NCBI RefSeq assembly: GCF_032854445.1
Contig: NC_088300.1
Coordinates: 11,999,191 to 12,063,190, forward strand
Direction of reading: 5' to 3'
Source: Liolophura sinensis
Lineage: Eukaryota > Mollusca > Polyplacophora > Chitonida > Chitonidae
Length of the DNA: 64,000 nucleotides
Part shown: piece by piece, positions 24,730 to 36,617 of the stretch
Numbering within the stretch: the stretch's first letter is position 1
How the letters are laid out: each line of letters starts with the position of its first letter
The notes under the pieces: generated by a model
What the model was told of the DNA's origin: nothing
The model's input: the letters and a program-made list of their open reading frames with translations, nothing else
Databases searched by the model: none
Program-made: the position numbers and the translations under genes

Positions 24730-25195
24730 GTTAAAGCTGGTGGAGTAACTGTACAGTCTTGTAATAGAAAGTTGTGGCTAAATAGTCGTCTTGTAATTGA
24801 AAATGTTGACGTAATAGTCAAGTCTTATATTTGTAACTCTTGTCCATCGTTATATTTGATTTTTTTTTTATCTCACAGCGACCGCATTGGTGAGAGGCTT
24901 CTGGGTCACTACGCTGCGCTAACCAGCTAACCGACTGAGTCGTTATATTTGAAACAGATGGCGAAATAATTATGTCCTGTACTCAAACGGTGTAATAATC
25001 CAGCCTTATATTTCAAACCGGTGCTGTAATAATCCAGCCTTATATTTCAAACCGGTGCTGTAATAGTCCAGCCTTATATTTCAAACTGGTGCTGTGATAA
25101 TCCAGCCTTATATTTCAAACCGGTGCTATAATAGTCCAGCTTTGTATTTGTAACTGGTGTTGTTATAGTTCAGCCTTGTATTTGAAACTGCCGCG
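24730..25195. repeat. 34-bp minisatellite interrupted by a SINE head
   Basis: The right part (about 24984-25195) has six units built around ccagccttatatttcaaacc with 34-bp spacing, fresh in the middle and decayed at the right. The left part (24730-24846) has about three older copies (agtcaagtcttatatttgta). An 80-bp SINE fragment with target-site duplication separates them (24847-24952). Confidence 0.85.
24847..24952 (-). mobile_element. Head-only mini-SINE with poly(A) tail and 13-bp TSD
   Basis: The 13-bp sequence tcgttatatttga occurs at 24847-24859 and, unchanged, at 24940-24952. Between them lie 80 bp which, on the minus strand, are the tRNA-like head of the main SINE (gactcagtcggttagctggt, ttagcgcagcgtagtgaccc, cctctcaccaatgcggtcgc) stopping at gtgaga inside the B box, then about ten A residues. 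Head-only length, A tail and perfect duplication show LINE-type target-primed insertion of a short RNA. Confidence 0.85.
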
Positions 25196-26848
25196 TAAAT
25201 GACCCAGTCGTTTATTTGATGCGTACATCATCAAATAAAAGGTCAATAATCTATGATATTTAACGAAGACAGAGAAGTGCAGTCTCTATTCATATATTGC
25301 GAAAAGCTCTATGCATATGGAACAGTAGGCGAATTATTTAAATCACAGTTCAGACCATCAAACCGGCAAACAATATCCAAATGTCGATATATTCAGGAGA
25401 ATTTTATTGAGACATTACCAAACGTAGTATGCATGTAGAAGAAACTTGCGTAGTATATCTGTCCCATGGATGGCCAAATTTCAGAGGTACGATAAATGGG
25501 CAGACACAGAGAGCAGTACACGCTGAATAAACGCGCTAAATATTTATGGACAGGTCTAACCCTCTGTCCACTTTCCAATATCAAGGCGCCTCCAGCATCA
25601 AAACAAAAACCAACGGTCGAACTCAACAATGGCGGCCTTAAAAGCGACAGTAAAGTAGATTACATGAAAAAAGCGGACTCGACCGTGCAGGGAGTGGATG
25701 GAGGTTGTTAGTTTGGCTCTGGTCACATGTGAGATTTCTGTGAGAGTTCTCCCTAGAGAGGGAGCCCTCGCCTGTGGAGGTAAGGCAGTATGGATTCTGG
25801 GTGTCGTGGGCGGGAGAGAGGTCTTCTACTCACCTATACCCCGTGAATACATCTAAGGGTAGTACGTCGCTATTCGGGGCTTATCTCTGCAGCTGGGTGG
25901 GTAATGGTGCGAGGGGAGACCTACAAAATATTCGTTCACTTAAGGCCATCCTCCTAACCTCTTTCCTTACCCCTACAACGTTGTGATAAATGCCCCCGCT
26001 CCCCTCACCTTTGGCCTTCTCGGCCGATGGATGAAGTATACTTTGAGTCAGAAAATTCACTGACCAGCAACTGAAAGAGCACGAAGCGGGGGAAGACATA
26101 ATTTTACACAACACACAACCAGCGCTCAACACAAGAACCTTCTAGAACGCCCCAAAATTAGCCGCGTGCGTGGCTATAAAAAGGATAACACTTTTTTTGT
26201 TGTCTTTCATGATAGTGGTTCTGCCAAATTCCTGTCGATTTATTGTCCACAGATCATCGCCCACGCTTAGGGAATGCAGTTTTAATAAATCGACTCGCAA
26301 TGGCGTATACGGCCAACCCAAATATTGCTGTATAATGTAGAATAACTTATTCCTGAGCCTTACCCAAACATTTATATACCAGGATCGACAGCTCCAAAGG
26401 CACGGAATATCTGGAACCACAATTCAAGGAGGTGTACGTAATGTCCATACACATTAAAGGTACATGGTAAATCCTTAAATCTGTACATCTTTACGTCACT
26501 TACTCCAAAACGCCTTTGTATTCTTTCAGCTTTTGCCACTTTGAGGGTTAATATTTTTGGCTGGGAAAGTACCAATTTTATAGGCACTTAGTATCAACGC
26601 AGATTCTACTGGTCAATGTGCTCACGACATCAATTAAACTTTGCGTCGAAGTTTGATGACTTAGAGAAATACAAGTCCAACAGACCCTCATAGTGAGAAG
26701 GGTATTTACCATTTGGTACATGTGTACAATATCAACTAACTCTACATGAGGGCTCATGAATTTGAATTCATAGATTGTGGGATTAGAAAGTCGTTGCGGA
26801 CAATATACCGTTTATCAATAGTTTGGCAGTGGCCTTATATAGATGATG
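25196..26848. other. Mixed unique sequence, GC-richer at 25690-26130
   Basis: A first-exon-like segment at 25698-25779 (plus strand: ATGG start, 27 open codons, then GAG|GTAAGG) is the best coding hint but has no partner exon. Other open frames here start with non-ATG codons. The GC-rich block may be an unrecognised element. Confidence 0.3.
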
Positions 26849-28508
26849 GTTTGTCAGGTACTTTGTTTGTCAGGTACTTTGTTTGTCAGGTACTTTGTTT
26901 GTCAGGTACTTTGTTTGTCAGGTACTTTGTCAGTTATTCTGTTTGCCAGGAACTTTGTTTGTCAGGTACTTTGCTTGTCAGGTGTTTTGTTTGTCAGGTG
27001 TTTTGTTTGTCTGGTGCTTTGCTTGTCAGGTTCTTTGCCAGGTACTTTGTCAGGTACTTTGTCAGGTACTTTGTTTGTCAGGTGCTTTGTTTGTCAGGTA
27101 CTTTGTTTGCCAGGTACTTTGCCACGTACTTTGTCAGGTACTTTGTCAGGTACTTTGTTTGTCAGGTACTTTGTTTGTCAGGTACTTTGTTTGCCAGGTA
27201 TTTTATATGTCAAGTATTTTGTTTGTCAGGTACTTTGTTTGTCAGGTACCTTGTTTGTCAGGTACTTTGTTTGTCGGGTACTTTGTTTGTCAGGTACTTT
27301 ATTTGTCAGGTATTTTGATTGCCAGATATTTTGTTTGTGAGTTATTTTGTTTGTCAGGTATTTTCTATGTCAGTTACTTTCTTTGCCAGGTACTTTGTTT
27401 GTTCAGGTACTTTGTCAGGTATTTTGTTTGTCAGGTTCTTTATTTGTCAAGTATTTTGTTTGTCAGGTACTTTGTTTGTGAGGTACTTTGTCAGGTACTT
27501 TGTTTGTCGGGTACCTTGTTCGTCAGGTACTTTTTTGTCAGGTATTTTGTTTGTCATTTACTTTATTTGTCAGGTATTTTGTTTCTCAGGTACTTTGTTT
27601 GTGAGTTATTTTGTTTGCCAGGTATTTTGTTTGCCAGGTACTTTGTTTGTCAGGTACTTTGCTTGTCAGGTATTTTGTTTGTTAGGTAATTTGCTTGTCA
27701 TGTACTTAATTTATCAGGTACTTTGTTTGTCAGGTGCATTACTTGTCAGGTACTTTGTCAGGTACTTTGTCAGGTACTTGTCAAGTACTTTGTTTGCCAT
27801 TTACTTTGTTTGTCAGGTACTTTATTTATCAAGTATTTTGTTGGTCAGGTATTTTGTTTGTTAGTTATTTTGTTTGTCAAGTATTTTGTTTGTCAGGTAC
27901 TTTGTTTGTGAGGTACTTTGTCATGTACTTTGTTTGTCGGGTACCTTGTTCGTCAGGTACTTTTTTTGTCAGGTATTTTGTTTGTCATTTACGTTATTTG
28001 TCAGGTATTTTGTTTGCCAGGTACTTTGTTTGTTAGGTACTTTGTTTGTCAGTTATTTTGTTTGTCAGGTATTTTGTTTGTGAGGTACTTTGCTTGTCGG
28101 GAACTTTGTTTGTCAGGTACTTTGTCAGGTACTTTGTTTGCCAGGTACTTTGCTTGTCAGGTACTTTGTTTGTCAGTTATTTTGTTAGTCAGGTATTTTG
28201 TTTGTCAGGTACTTTGCTTGTCGGGGATTTTGTTTGTCAGGTACTTTGTCAGGTGCTTTGTTTGTCAGCTACCTTGTTTGTCAGTTATTTTGTTGGTCAG
28301 GTACTTTGTTTGCCAGGTACTTTGTTTGCCAGGTACATTGTCAGTTATTTTGTTGGTCAAGTACTTTGTTTGCCAGGTGCTTTGTTTATCAGGTACTTTG
28401 TCAGGTACTTTGCTTGTCACGTACTTTGTTTGTCAGGTACTTTGTTTGTCAGGTACTTTGTCATTTATTTTCTTTGTCAGGTACTTTGTTTGTCACTTAC
28501 TTTGTCAG
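26849..28508. repeat. 16/12-bp minisatellite, about 105 units
   Basis: Units are tttgtttgtcaggtac (16 bp) with frequent 12-bp deletion forms tttgtcaggtac and point variants. Three 16-bp units equal 16 codons, so all plus-strand frames stay open for long runs (Cys/Leu/Phe/Val-rich, up to 268 codons); these are artefacts. A block holding gtcgggtaccttgttcgtca is duplicated at 27506 and 27936, showing segmental duplication in the array. Each unit contains a juxtaposed acceptor-like and donor-like splice motif (cag|gta). Confidence 0.97.
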
Positions 28509-28983
28509 CCGGGAGCTGACATCGTGGAGTTAATATGTGAAACCCTTGTGTATATATTTTATGGTTAAGGTATGGAATTTTATTACAGAGGAAAAAAGCA
28601 AAATGTACAGTTCGGGGTGAGTGGCAATTTGACTTAACAATATCTTCACAAATATAAGGCGTAATGCAAAAGCGTGGTGTTGGCACACATACATTAGCAA
28701 AAAGCTTAAGTCTACGACATTTAAATGGATTAAATTGTATGTAGTAAGATCATTGCGACTATACTTTTGAGGGATGTAGCAAACAGTACCAACTGTTTAC
28801 CGGGTCAGGCTATACGTGTAACGGGAGCTATACCTTTTTGAAGGAGGTCACTCAATTAAAACAGAAAAAGCTGCTGGACCCTGTTTAACAAAACCGTTTT
28901 GCTAATCCCCTAGGACACGGTGGCATCCCGAAGGCTTTTTCATTATAGACATTACTAACAAATAAATGCTGCTTTAAAAAGCT
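28509..28983. other. Unique AT-rich stretch
   Basis: Nothing recognised. Confidence 0.5.
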
Positions 28984-29263
28984 CCGTGGGGCCACCGTGG
29001 CAGTTGGTTAGCGCGCTAGCGCAGCGTAATGACCCAGAGGCCTCTCACTAATGCGGTCGCTGTGAGTTCAAGTCCAGCTCATGCTGGCTTCCTCTCCGGC
29101 CGTACGTGGGAAGGTCTGCCACAACCTGCGGAGGGTCGTGGGTTCTCTCCGGGCACTGCCCGGTTTCCTCCCACCAAAATGCCGGCCGCTGTCGAATAAG
29201 TGAATATTCTTGAGTACGGCTTAAAACACCAATCAAATAAATAAATAAATAAATAAATAAATA
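28984..29263 (+). mobile_element. Near full-length main-family SINE
   Basis: The head has an A-box-like tggcagttggttagcgcg and a B-box-like gagttcaagtcc, as expected of a tRNA-derived RNA polymerase III promoter. The body continues with ctggcttcctctccggccgt, ggaaggtctgccacaacctg, cggtttcctcccacc and ttcttgagtacggcttaaaa, and the tail is (AAAT)n at about 29235-29263. About 280 bp in all. This is the best reference copy in the window for the others. It may be the molluscan V-SINE-type family described as RUDI, but I could not check. No clean TSD seen. Confidence 0.92.
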
Positions 29264-30080
29264 AAGAGCTACTTATTCCACAAGAGGAGTTAGATGTAGA
29301 TGAACTCCATTAATGACTTAAAGCATAGACTTTCGTGTTATCATATATTACGAAATGCTGTCTACAAATGATTTGTAGAATGTTTGTCAGCATGTTGCTT
29401 TATGTCCGTGGCACTGACAATCACTGAATTTGTCAAAAATTCTTGAGAATGGATTTGAACAGCAACAAAGGTGGCGCTTTTTTACAAAACTCGTAAAAAA
29501 GGTAAAAGAAACACATGCACCCATGTTGTATCTGTCAATGCTGCAGAATCGTTTAAAAGGTTTTCCTTTGGGAAATTTTCGCCTCTACTACGCATCACCG
29601 CTATCATCTAATGGCCCAAACTTCCATCCATATCGGCGAATAACTATTTCAGTAAAGTTGCTGAAAGACACACGAAGAAACGCTGACAAAAATGTGACCT
29701 AGTCGGCGACGGTAATATATACATACAAATGGCCGCTAAAATCAACTGAACAAAACAGGGTATGAATTATTTATAAAAAATAAATAAATGAATTATTTCT
29801 CTGACTGATGATTCACCTGATATAGACGGATATAAAAGTCATATCCAGTATACTACAATTACTTCCCCTATACCCCAACATAGAAAACAACATTGTTTTT
29901 TGTTAGAGTAGTAGGCTAACCACTTAACCTCTGCGTGTCTGTATTAATATGTTGTAGCATATGGCGTGGGCAGATTGGCCACTCTCTCATACCAAGATTG
30001 ATCTAAGAATAGATACATCCCCTGACACCGTGGGAAAAATTCCACCCTTGATTCACAATACATGAGTGGAAAGATAATTC
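29264..30080. other. Unique AT-rich stretch
   Basis: Nothing recognised. Confidence 0.5.
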
Positions 30081-30192
30081 GAGAAAGTGCGTGTAGGGGG
30101 AGGGGATAGTGGGTTAAAGTAGAAGATGGAAATACGGAGAAAGCGCCAGTAGGGGGAGGGGATAGTTGGTTAAAGTAGAAGATGGAAATATG
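30081..30192. repeat. Two-copy 56-bp tandem duplication
   Basis: Two nearly identical copies starting gagaaagtgcgtgta and gagaaagcgccagta, each with tagggggaggggata and gttaaagtagaagatggaaa. High identity suggests a recent event. Confidence 0.85.
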
Positions 30193-32121
30193 TTCACAAA
30201 TGAAACGTATGCTGTGATGTCAAAATATGGCGTCGTCTGCAATATGAGCTCATCAGTGGCATAGATATGATGTATATAAGTCACCAGTATATCTGATGAT
30301 TAAACATAGAAGCATAAAAATTAAAAATGTATATGTATAATGATGATTTATCCATGTACACTTCTGTAAAGGGCACAGTTCATTTGAAACAGCGGGGAAA
30401 AAAGCCAAATTCTACATTGTATTAACTACAATTGAACATATTTTTGATGTTGCTGATTAAGTCAACTGCGTCAAACTGCAAAGGAAAATAAATAAATAAA
30501 TAAATAATTTAAGCTTTCATAAGCTACACATAAGTTAAACCGGAACATATGATCGAAATGATGTAAACACTGCAGACAGCGAAACAGCACCTTAATGCTT
30601 CTGAAAAGCTTAAGATCCAAATAGTTGGCAAGAAAATTGTCAGAAACGTTTTATTAGGAAAAGATCAGTCACCTCTGTTACTCGTAAAAGTTAAATGCGA
30701 AGGATAGCACAATATTATTGACAAATATAAGATGTCACAAGCTGGGCTATATAGCGAAAAGAAATAGCACTACCTATCCTGATTAATACAACACATAACA
30801 GTTTACCATTCTATATCAACCCGATGGTTTTCGGTGAAACTAAACGATGCCTTATTCGAAAGAGAACTGCAAACTATATTCAAACTTTTATTTTCATTAT
30901 TTATGATCTTCTTTTGACTGAATAAAATTTAGTGAAACGTTTGATTTCTAGAATGTGGGACCTAGGATCACTTGGTTCCACGACTACTTTCATCCGATAC
31001 GCGGTATTTAATGTAAAAACAATATGTCTACGCGTACATCAGTACATCATGCAGTAAACTTCAACAGAATTTCTTTCAAAGGTGTAAAATAGAAGTAGAA
31101 ATCTCGATGGTTCCGATACAGTTTTCAGTAGTCTATCGAATGAGGAAGCATTTTTTCTTTGTTTTTTCTTTGGGGTTTACATTAAATTGTATCAACGAGA
31201 GATGTCTTTTTCAACATGCCTTGTGTGACAAAATATAAGTTTAAACCATAATAACAATGCCACACGAGAATGGAACAACAGCTTTTGAATCAATAACTCC
31301 TATCCTACCATAAAGTCTTAAATATAAATTTCAAACATTTTTCATTTTTTTTATACATGTACACAGCACCTGCATGTGAGTTTAGCATCATTGACTACGC
31401 TTGCAACGCATTTGAGAATAAATTACGAGAAGTTAATTTCAGAAAATAAAATGACTGTAGTCAAGATAGCAGGATATTTTTCCATCAGCATATATGTCCT
31501 TTAAATTAATTCAAATTTTCCTTACAGCACCTTTACCATGATCATAATTAAACTCCTCTTTGACATTTCGACTATTTATTTGATAGTTTTTGAAGAATTG
31601 TTCTTTCAAATAATTTAACTGAGTAGTCAAACTATCATGAAACTATTTGAAAAGAAGATTTTTTAATTTAATTGCTTTTATCGTGTGAAAGAAAACCACA
31701 TTGACTCAGGTGCTGTGGTGAAATGTAAGTGATGGAAAGCAAAAGGTAGACGACATTATGCAGAGATGTTCTATTCCAACGCGATATAGTTCACGATTTC
31801 ATTGTTACCTACAAAGAAAAAAAAATAGTACAACCGCCACGTCGGCGTTTACCTTGATAATGTGAAGGTGGCTGGTATTGTCGTGGAAATAGGCCCTTCA
31901 GTTGGAAGCAAGCAATACATGGAAGAATAAAGATATTAACAATGAGGAATCATATACATGTATGGCGAAGGTGTGGAGTGACTCTACACTAAACGTTAAT
32001 ATAGGTTATATGTTTTCAAATCAGGGCCCAAGGGAAAACGGTTTTAAGACTGATCAGGTTAATCGGTACAACTACGTACTAAGTGAAACACACGCAAACA
32101 CAGAATTCTCTCGAACCCTAG
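30193..32121. other. Unique AT-rich stretch
   Basis: Only an (AAAT)n tract near 30487-30512 stands out, perhaps a SINE tail relic. Confidence 0.5.
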
Positions 32122-33055
32122 AACTACTGCAAATACACGAAATCTTACTCCGCCATGAGCATGGAAATGAGATCAGTTGTTCAAGAACAAAACAATGTCG
32201 CACCTGATAAAAAAGTCAAGCAGGTAACGTATGTCTTTATACAATGGAGAGAATATGTGCAAATGAATAAAGATGAAGAACGCAATCCTAACTTTCTAAA
32301 TTACCATAGAAAATCAAGAAATCAAGAAAACCAACCGTTACTATATCCATTCTAACAACTGAATATATCCACAAATATGTGGTGATGTGTTCACTAAGTT
32401 TGTAAAATACATCTGACAAGTATGATTTCCAGAGTCAACAAGGTCGTTTTTAACAAGTTAATGAGTCTAAATTTATAGTTCAAAGTGAGAGGAGTTCTAG
32501 GCTACAATTTTTCAACCAATCCTACCTATAAGCGACAAGAAAACGTTGATTCTCAGCGATATCAACAAATCGTTAACGAAATACAAGACTATACAGATTG
32601 GACCCAGGTTACTTTTGGCGCAAGAGGTTCCCCATTTGTTGTTGAAAACCAGTGATCTCATTACTTATCTACGTGTTACTTCGCTAATAAGGTCTTGGAA
32701 GTATAACGCAGGCAACAAGACCTCGTCTTCGAAACGAATTTTCACACAAAAATCAGCCAGTGCATGCAAAACTCATTCCAACTCTTAGCCAGCCCGGGAT
32801 CACATTTATCACGTGGTCTCATGCATAAAGTAATAATCGACCATTTGTTGATCATTGTATGTTAAATCAGATCAAATAAGTTCTCATAGAGCAACAGCCG
32901 GGTCAGTCCGATTCTCAATCAGTCAGTCATTATACTGAAAATTTGTGCACACTAGTCCTTGCATATATAGTTTGTTGTTTGAAACATTCCGTCTCTCGCC
33001 TCAGGCTGTCCAAGAGAGTATTTACAAGGGCGATCACTTCCGGTGCAACCTGTGA
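32122..33055 (+). CDS. Candidate three-exon gene fragment, unknown
   Basis: Three plus-strand segments have splice-like borders and share phase 0. Exon 1 (32122-32223) follows ctctcgaaccctag, has 34 codons (NYCKYTKSYS... DKKVKQ) and ends CAG|GTAACG. Exon 2 (32479-32607) follows ctaaatttatag, has 43 codons including YNFSTNPTYKRQENVDSQ and YQQIVNEIQDYTDWTQ, and ends CAG|GTTACT (weak donor). Exon 3 (33005-33055) follows a strong acceptor (ccgtctctcgcctcag) and encodes AVQESIYKGDHFRCNL then TGA. The start exon is not identified. A 101-codon non-ATG frame overlaps exon 1 differently. The phases agree, but I chose the borders by eye, so this is weak. Confidence 0.2.
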
Positions 33056-34840
33056 TAAATGTCCGTCTAGCAAGGTGCTGTGTGATTGGGGTACGGGGAC
33101 TAGCTGGTACTTATAGAAATCAGGTAGTCCTTAAGTCAAAACCTGCTCTCGTCGACATTACAGATAGACCTATAATGCTGTAAATCTAGGTCAGCATTTG
33201 GAAATAAATGTGGCAAATAAGGGAATGTTGAAGTGCCATCGCTCTTGTGTATATCTTCTGGAAATGTGGATCTATAAAATCGTGTTTGCTGTAAACAAAG
33301 ATAGGTTTCTTATGTGGTATTTCTGTCCCAACTCTTACTACCCTGGACTGGGTAGGGACTTTGAAGACGCCGTCTGCGATAAGCTGTATACGACACTTCA
33401 CTCACCGCTCCTGGGTTCAGAATGTAATTGGCCCAAGTGGACAGGTTCTGTTTCACTGGGTCACTCGCTTCTCGTCTAGCTACCTGCAATTAGAACCATC
33501 TAACATAACTGGACTGGCTTAACGTCTCGTCTTTGATCTGGCATTCTCTTGTAATGCTTCATTTTTATTGCGTCTATTTTCATGTATCCCGATTACCCGA
33601 TTTTTCACTCGAAATTTCACGATTCACTATTCCATCAATTTGCCAAAGAAGAAGTGTATGCAGCCAGCAGTTCAAGTTGAATACAAATCTCTTATTTAAA
33701 CAAGAGTTTTGCATGTATGGTGTTTGACTTAGCACATATGACCCTGCATGAAACGCATCAAATGTACTATTTAATTTCACAGAAAAACGTATTTATTGAT
33801 AATAAATTAACAAAGATAAAACAACCCAAAGAGGGACTTGTTAAGCCGTGGAGATTATCTCAGTTTTCAAGAATCTGAAAATTTTGATCGATTTAAGATT
33901 TCAACCATGATAAGGTAGATTGCTTTTATTGTGATATTCTTTAGCGTCATCTAGCGGCGGAAAATGATATAACTGCTCATGACAAATTGGAATACGAAAG
34001 TAAGATATTTTGAGTGGTAAAACTTGACAGATAATTCCGGTCAAATATACCTTTCATGTACCAAATATACCTCTACTCTGTTTGAACTGTTTTTTTTTCC
34101 TCCAAATTAAAGCAGTATAGATACAGATTATTTCAAGACTTTGGTACAGATACAGATTTTATATCGGTCTGGTATTTCTTTGCAACTGACTCAGACGCTC
34201 ACAAATGTATTAACTTTCATGAGAAACACAATGTGATATAAATGATCTGTAAAATTTTCTCTATCGAATGTGCATGTCCCTTCATTTTTAAATTCAAAAA
34301 CAATCCTCGAATCAAGCAACGTGAAACTTTCCTCGTGAATACAGAAACACACCTCCCCCAAACTTCGAGGAAGGAGAAATGTTGGAAGTGAAAATCTCAA
34401 ATAATCATCATCGAAAAACAAAGAACGAATCTAACGTTGTGATTTTTGCTGGGAGAGGTTGATTCCAAAATGACATCATGAACTTCTCAGTTGGAAAAGG
34501 TGTACAGAAGAATTCATTTTTAGATGAAATGGCATTCAAGAAAACTTTCACCATGACTTTCTGTGTCTATTTTAGGATCTATAGTTGGATGTCTAAAATC
34601 AGTTCAAACACTAAATTTTGCCCATTTTCGCCCGAAGTCGCCACTGTTCACACTAAGGGAGACATCGCGTACTGTGCAGTATACACTTTCGGTCATTTAC
34701 GAGTGGTATCAATTAAGCAATCAGCATCAGGGTAATGAGAGACAACACAGGCGTCATATATTTACAAAGATAAATCTCCTGACGAAGTTTTGTGACAGGT
34801 GGAGTTCCACAAGGAATGACGTCAGTCAGAGCAAGAACGT
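33056..34840. other. Unique stretch without a supported gene
   Basis: Opposing open frames at 33186-33479 cancel each other out; the plus one lacks an ATG start. Nothing else recognised. Confidence 0.4.
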
Positions 34841-35050
34841 CCCTGAGGTGAAGTCAGGCAAATTCACCAGAAATGACATTGCAGGGTGTAAAGAAACGCC
34901 CCTGAGGTGAAGTCAGGCAAATTCACCAGAAATGACAGGGCAGTGTTTAAAAGAACGCCCCTAAGATGAAGTCAGGCAAATTCACAAGAAATAACATCAA
35001 AGAGATTGAAAGACTTCCCCCCCCCCCCCCACCTTCCTGAGGTGAAGAAG
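34841..35050. repeat. 59-bp tandem repeat, three clear units plus decayed copies
   Basis: ccctgaggtgaagtcaggca starts at 34841 and 34900, and a variant ccctaagatgaagtcaggca at 34958. A further relic with cctgaggtgaag follows a 14-base C run near 35017-35030, and another near 35419. Confidence 0.85.
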
Positions 35051-35978
35051 AGGTGGAATTTGAAAGAAATTGAAAGAACTTAGTCACGCAGCACTTAGAC
35101 GTTGTTGATAGATGACGTAGTGTGCTGTCATATGATGTGTAAGAACAAGGCAAAAATAGGAAAAATGACAACCAATTTCTTTCCGCACGACCATCCCATA
35201 CTCTAAAAACAGTTTTGGTACACTATGTGCCTGATCCTAAGTTTAGGAAACAAGAAATTTTTTTCAAAATTACCTCTGAAGCCTTTCCGAGACCGGATAT
35301 GGTGGATTTAGTCAAATACCACAATTGTCAAACCAGAAAAATAGAAATCATAAGATTCTGTATGGACATTTTCGCTCGTGACGTCACAGGGTGTGAAAGA
35401 AACTACTGCCTGACGCCCCTGAGGTGAAGTCATGCTATCGCACCATAAGCATGACTTCACTGACGAGAAAATTCTTCTTAAGACGGCCAGTCTATGAGAA
35501 TGATCCGTTGTCATGAAAACCAGCTTAGACAGCATGGAGATAATCTAGAGAAGAAAGTCCAAGGTTATTATGTAGGAACTGTTATGAGACAGATGTCAAT
35601 GGTCGAGGCCTAACTAACAATGAACTTGTGCCTTCTTTTTAAGGCGGCCAAAACAAATGTTACAAGATGGAACACATACAGAAACAGACAAGGCATGACA
35701 GTTTCAAAAATTACACAACAAGATCAGAACAGAAAAGGTAAATACGCCTTTCAACAATAAAACTCATAGTTTTCCTCATGAACTAATAATCAATGTGAAA
35801 TTGTCCACATTTTTCATAAATACCGAGAAGAGTTTATCTTTTCCTTTTAAAACAGCACTTGATTTCTTCCGATTCAGAAGTAATCACAATCCTAAAAGTG
35901 GCAAAATTCCTTGTGAATCATTTTTATGATTTTTTAAATAATATTATACGATAATAAAATGAATATGGACTGTAAGTA
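35051..35978. other. Unique stretch
   Basis: One outlying relic of the 59-bp unit near 35380-35430; otherwise nothing recognised. Confidence 0.5.
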
Positions 35979-36420
35979 GGGGCCAGATCAACCATCAACC
36001 ATCACTTTGCGTTCTTGAATGTATCACCACTACGGCAAATAAAGAAAATATGAATCTGTGGATCATTTTATATTAAATGTTCAACTTCTAAATGTTTTAC
36101 CGATACAACACAAAATGCCAGCATTAATTATACAGGAGCCGATCAACCATAAAATATTCGTTCGTGACGGATTTATCAACACGTCAAGTGATGCAAATAC
36201 GACCTACAGAGGAGCGGAGCAACCATCAAATCTTCGTTCGTGAAGGATTTACTAGTACAGGAAATAATACAAATATGAATTGTTCAGTCCCCCCAAAAAT
36301 AAAACATTTCTGTCCATGGGTGGTTTTCCAGTGTACGCGGCATGCATAATAAATCAAATATAAATTTAACAGAGACGGACCAACCGTCTACTAGTGTATT
36401 CGTGGCTGTCCATATTTGTA
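35979..36420. repeat. Degenerate tandem repeat, unit about 76-78 bp
   Basis: Blocks related to ggagccgatcaaccat occur at 35979, 36135, 36211 and near 36375, followed by ttcgttcgtgacggattt-like sequence in the better copies. The spacing fits multiples of about 78 bp. Old and much decayed. Confidence 0.6.
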
Positions 36421-36443
36421 GAAGATCCTGAGACGGCGTAAAG

Positions 36444-36617
36444 GTTCCAAACAGACAAACATTCCAAACAGAGCAAACGTCCCAAACAGAGCAAACGTCC
36501 CAAACTAAGCAAACGTCCCAAACAGAGCAAACGTCCTAAACTTAGCAAACGTCCCAAACTAAGCAAACGTCCCAAACACAACTAACGTCCCAAACTGAGC
36601 AAACGTCCCAAACACAG
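36444..36617. repeat. 18-bp minisatellite, about nine units
   Basis: caaacagagcaaacgtcc and close variants repeat head to tail. The six-residue periodic frame on the minus strand is an artefact. Confidence 0.92.

Noticed and set aside
26008-26035. cctttggccttctcggccg, resembling the start of U2 snRNA
   Set aside because: The similarity is limited to a self-complementary word; the conserved U2 sequence that should follow is absent.
26883-27689. 268-codon Cys/Leu/Phe/Val-rich open frame
   Set aside because: It is a translation of the 16-bp minisatellite; overlapping frames on the same strand are equally open, and the period is 48 bp.
35017-35030. C homopolymer as a regulatory site
   Set aside because: A simple slippage tract inside a decayed tandem repeat; no supporting context.
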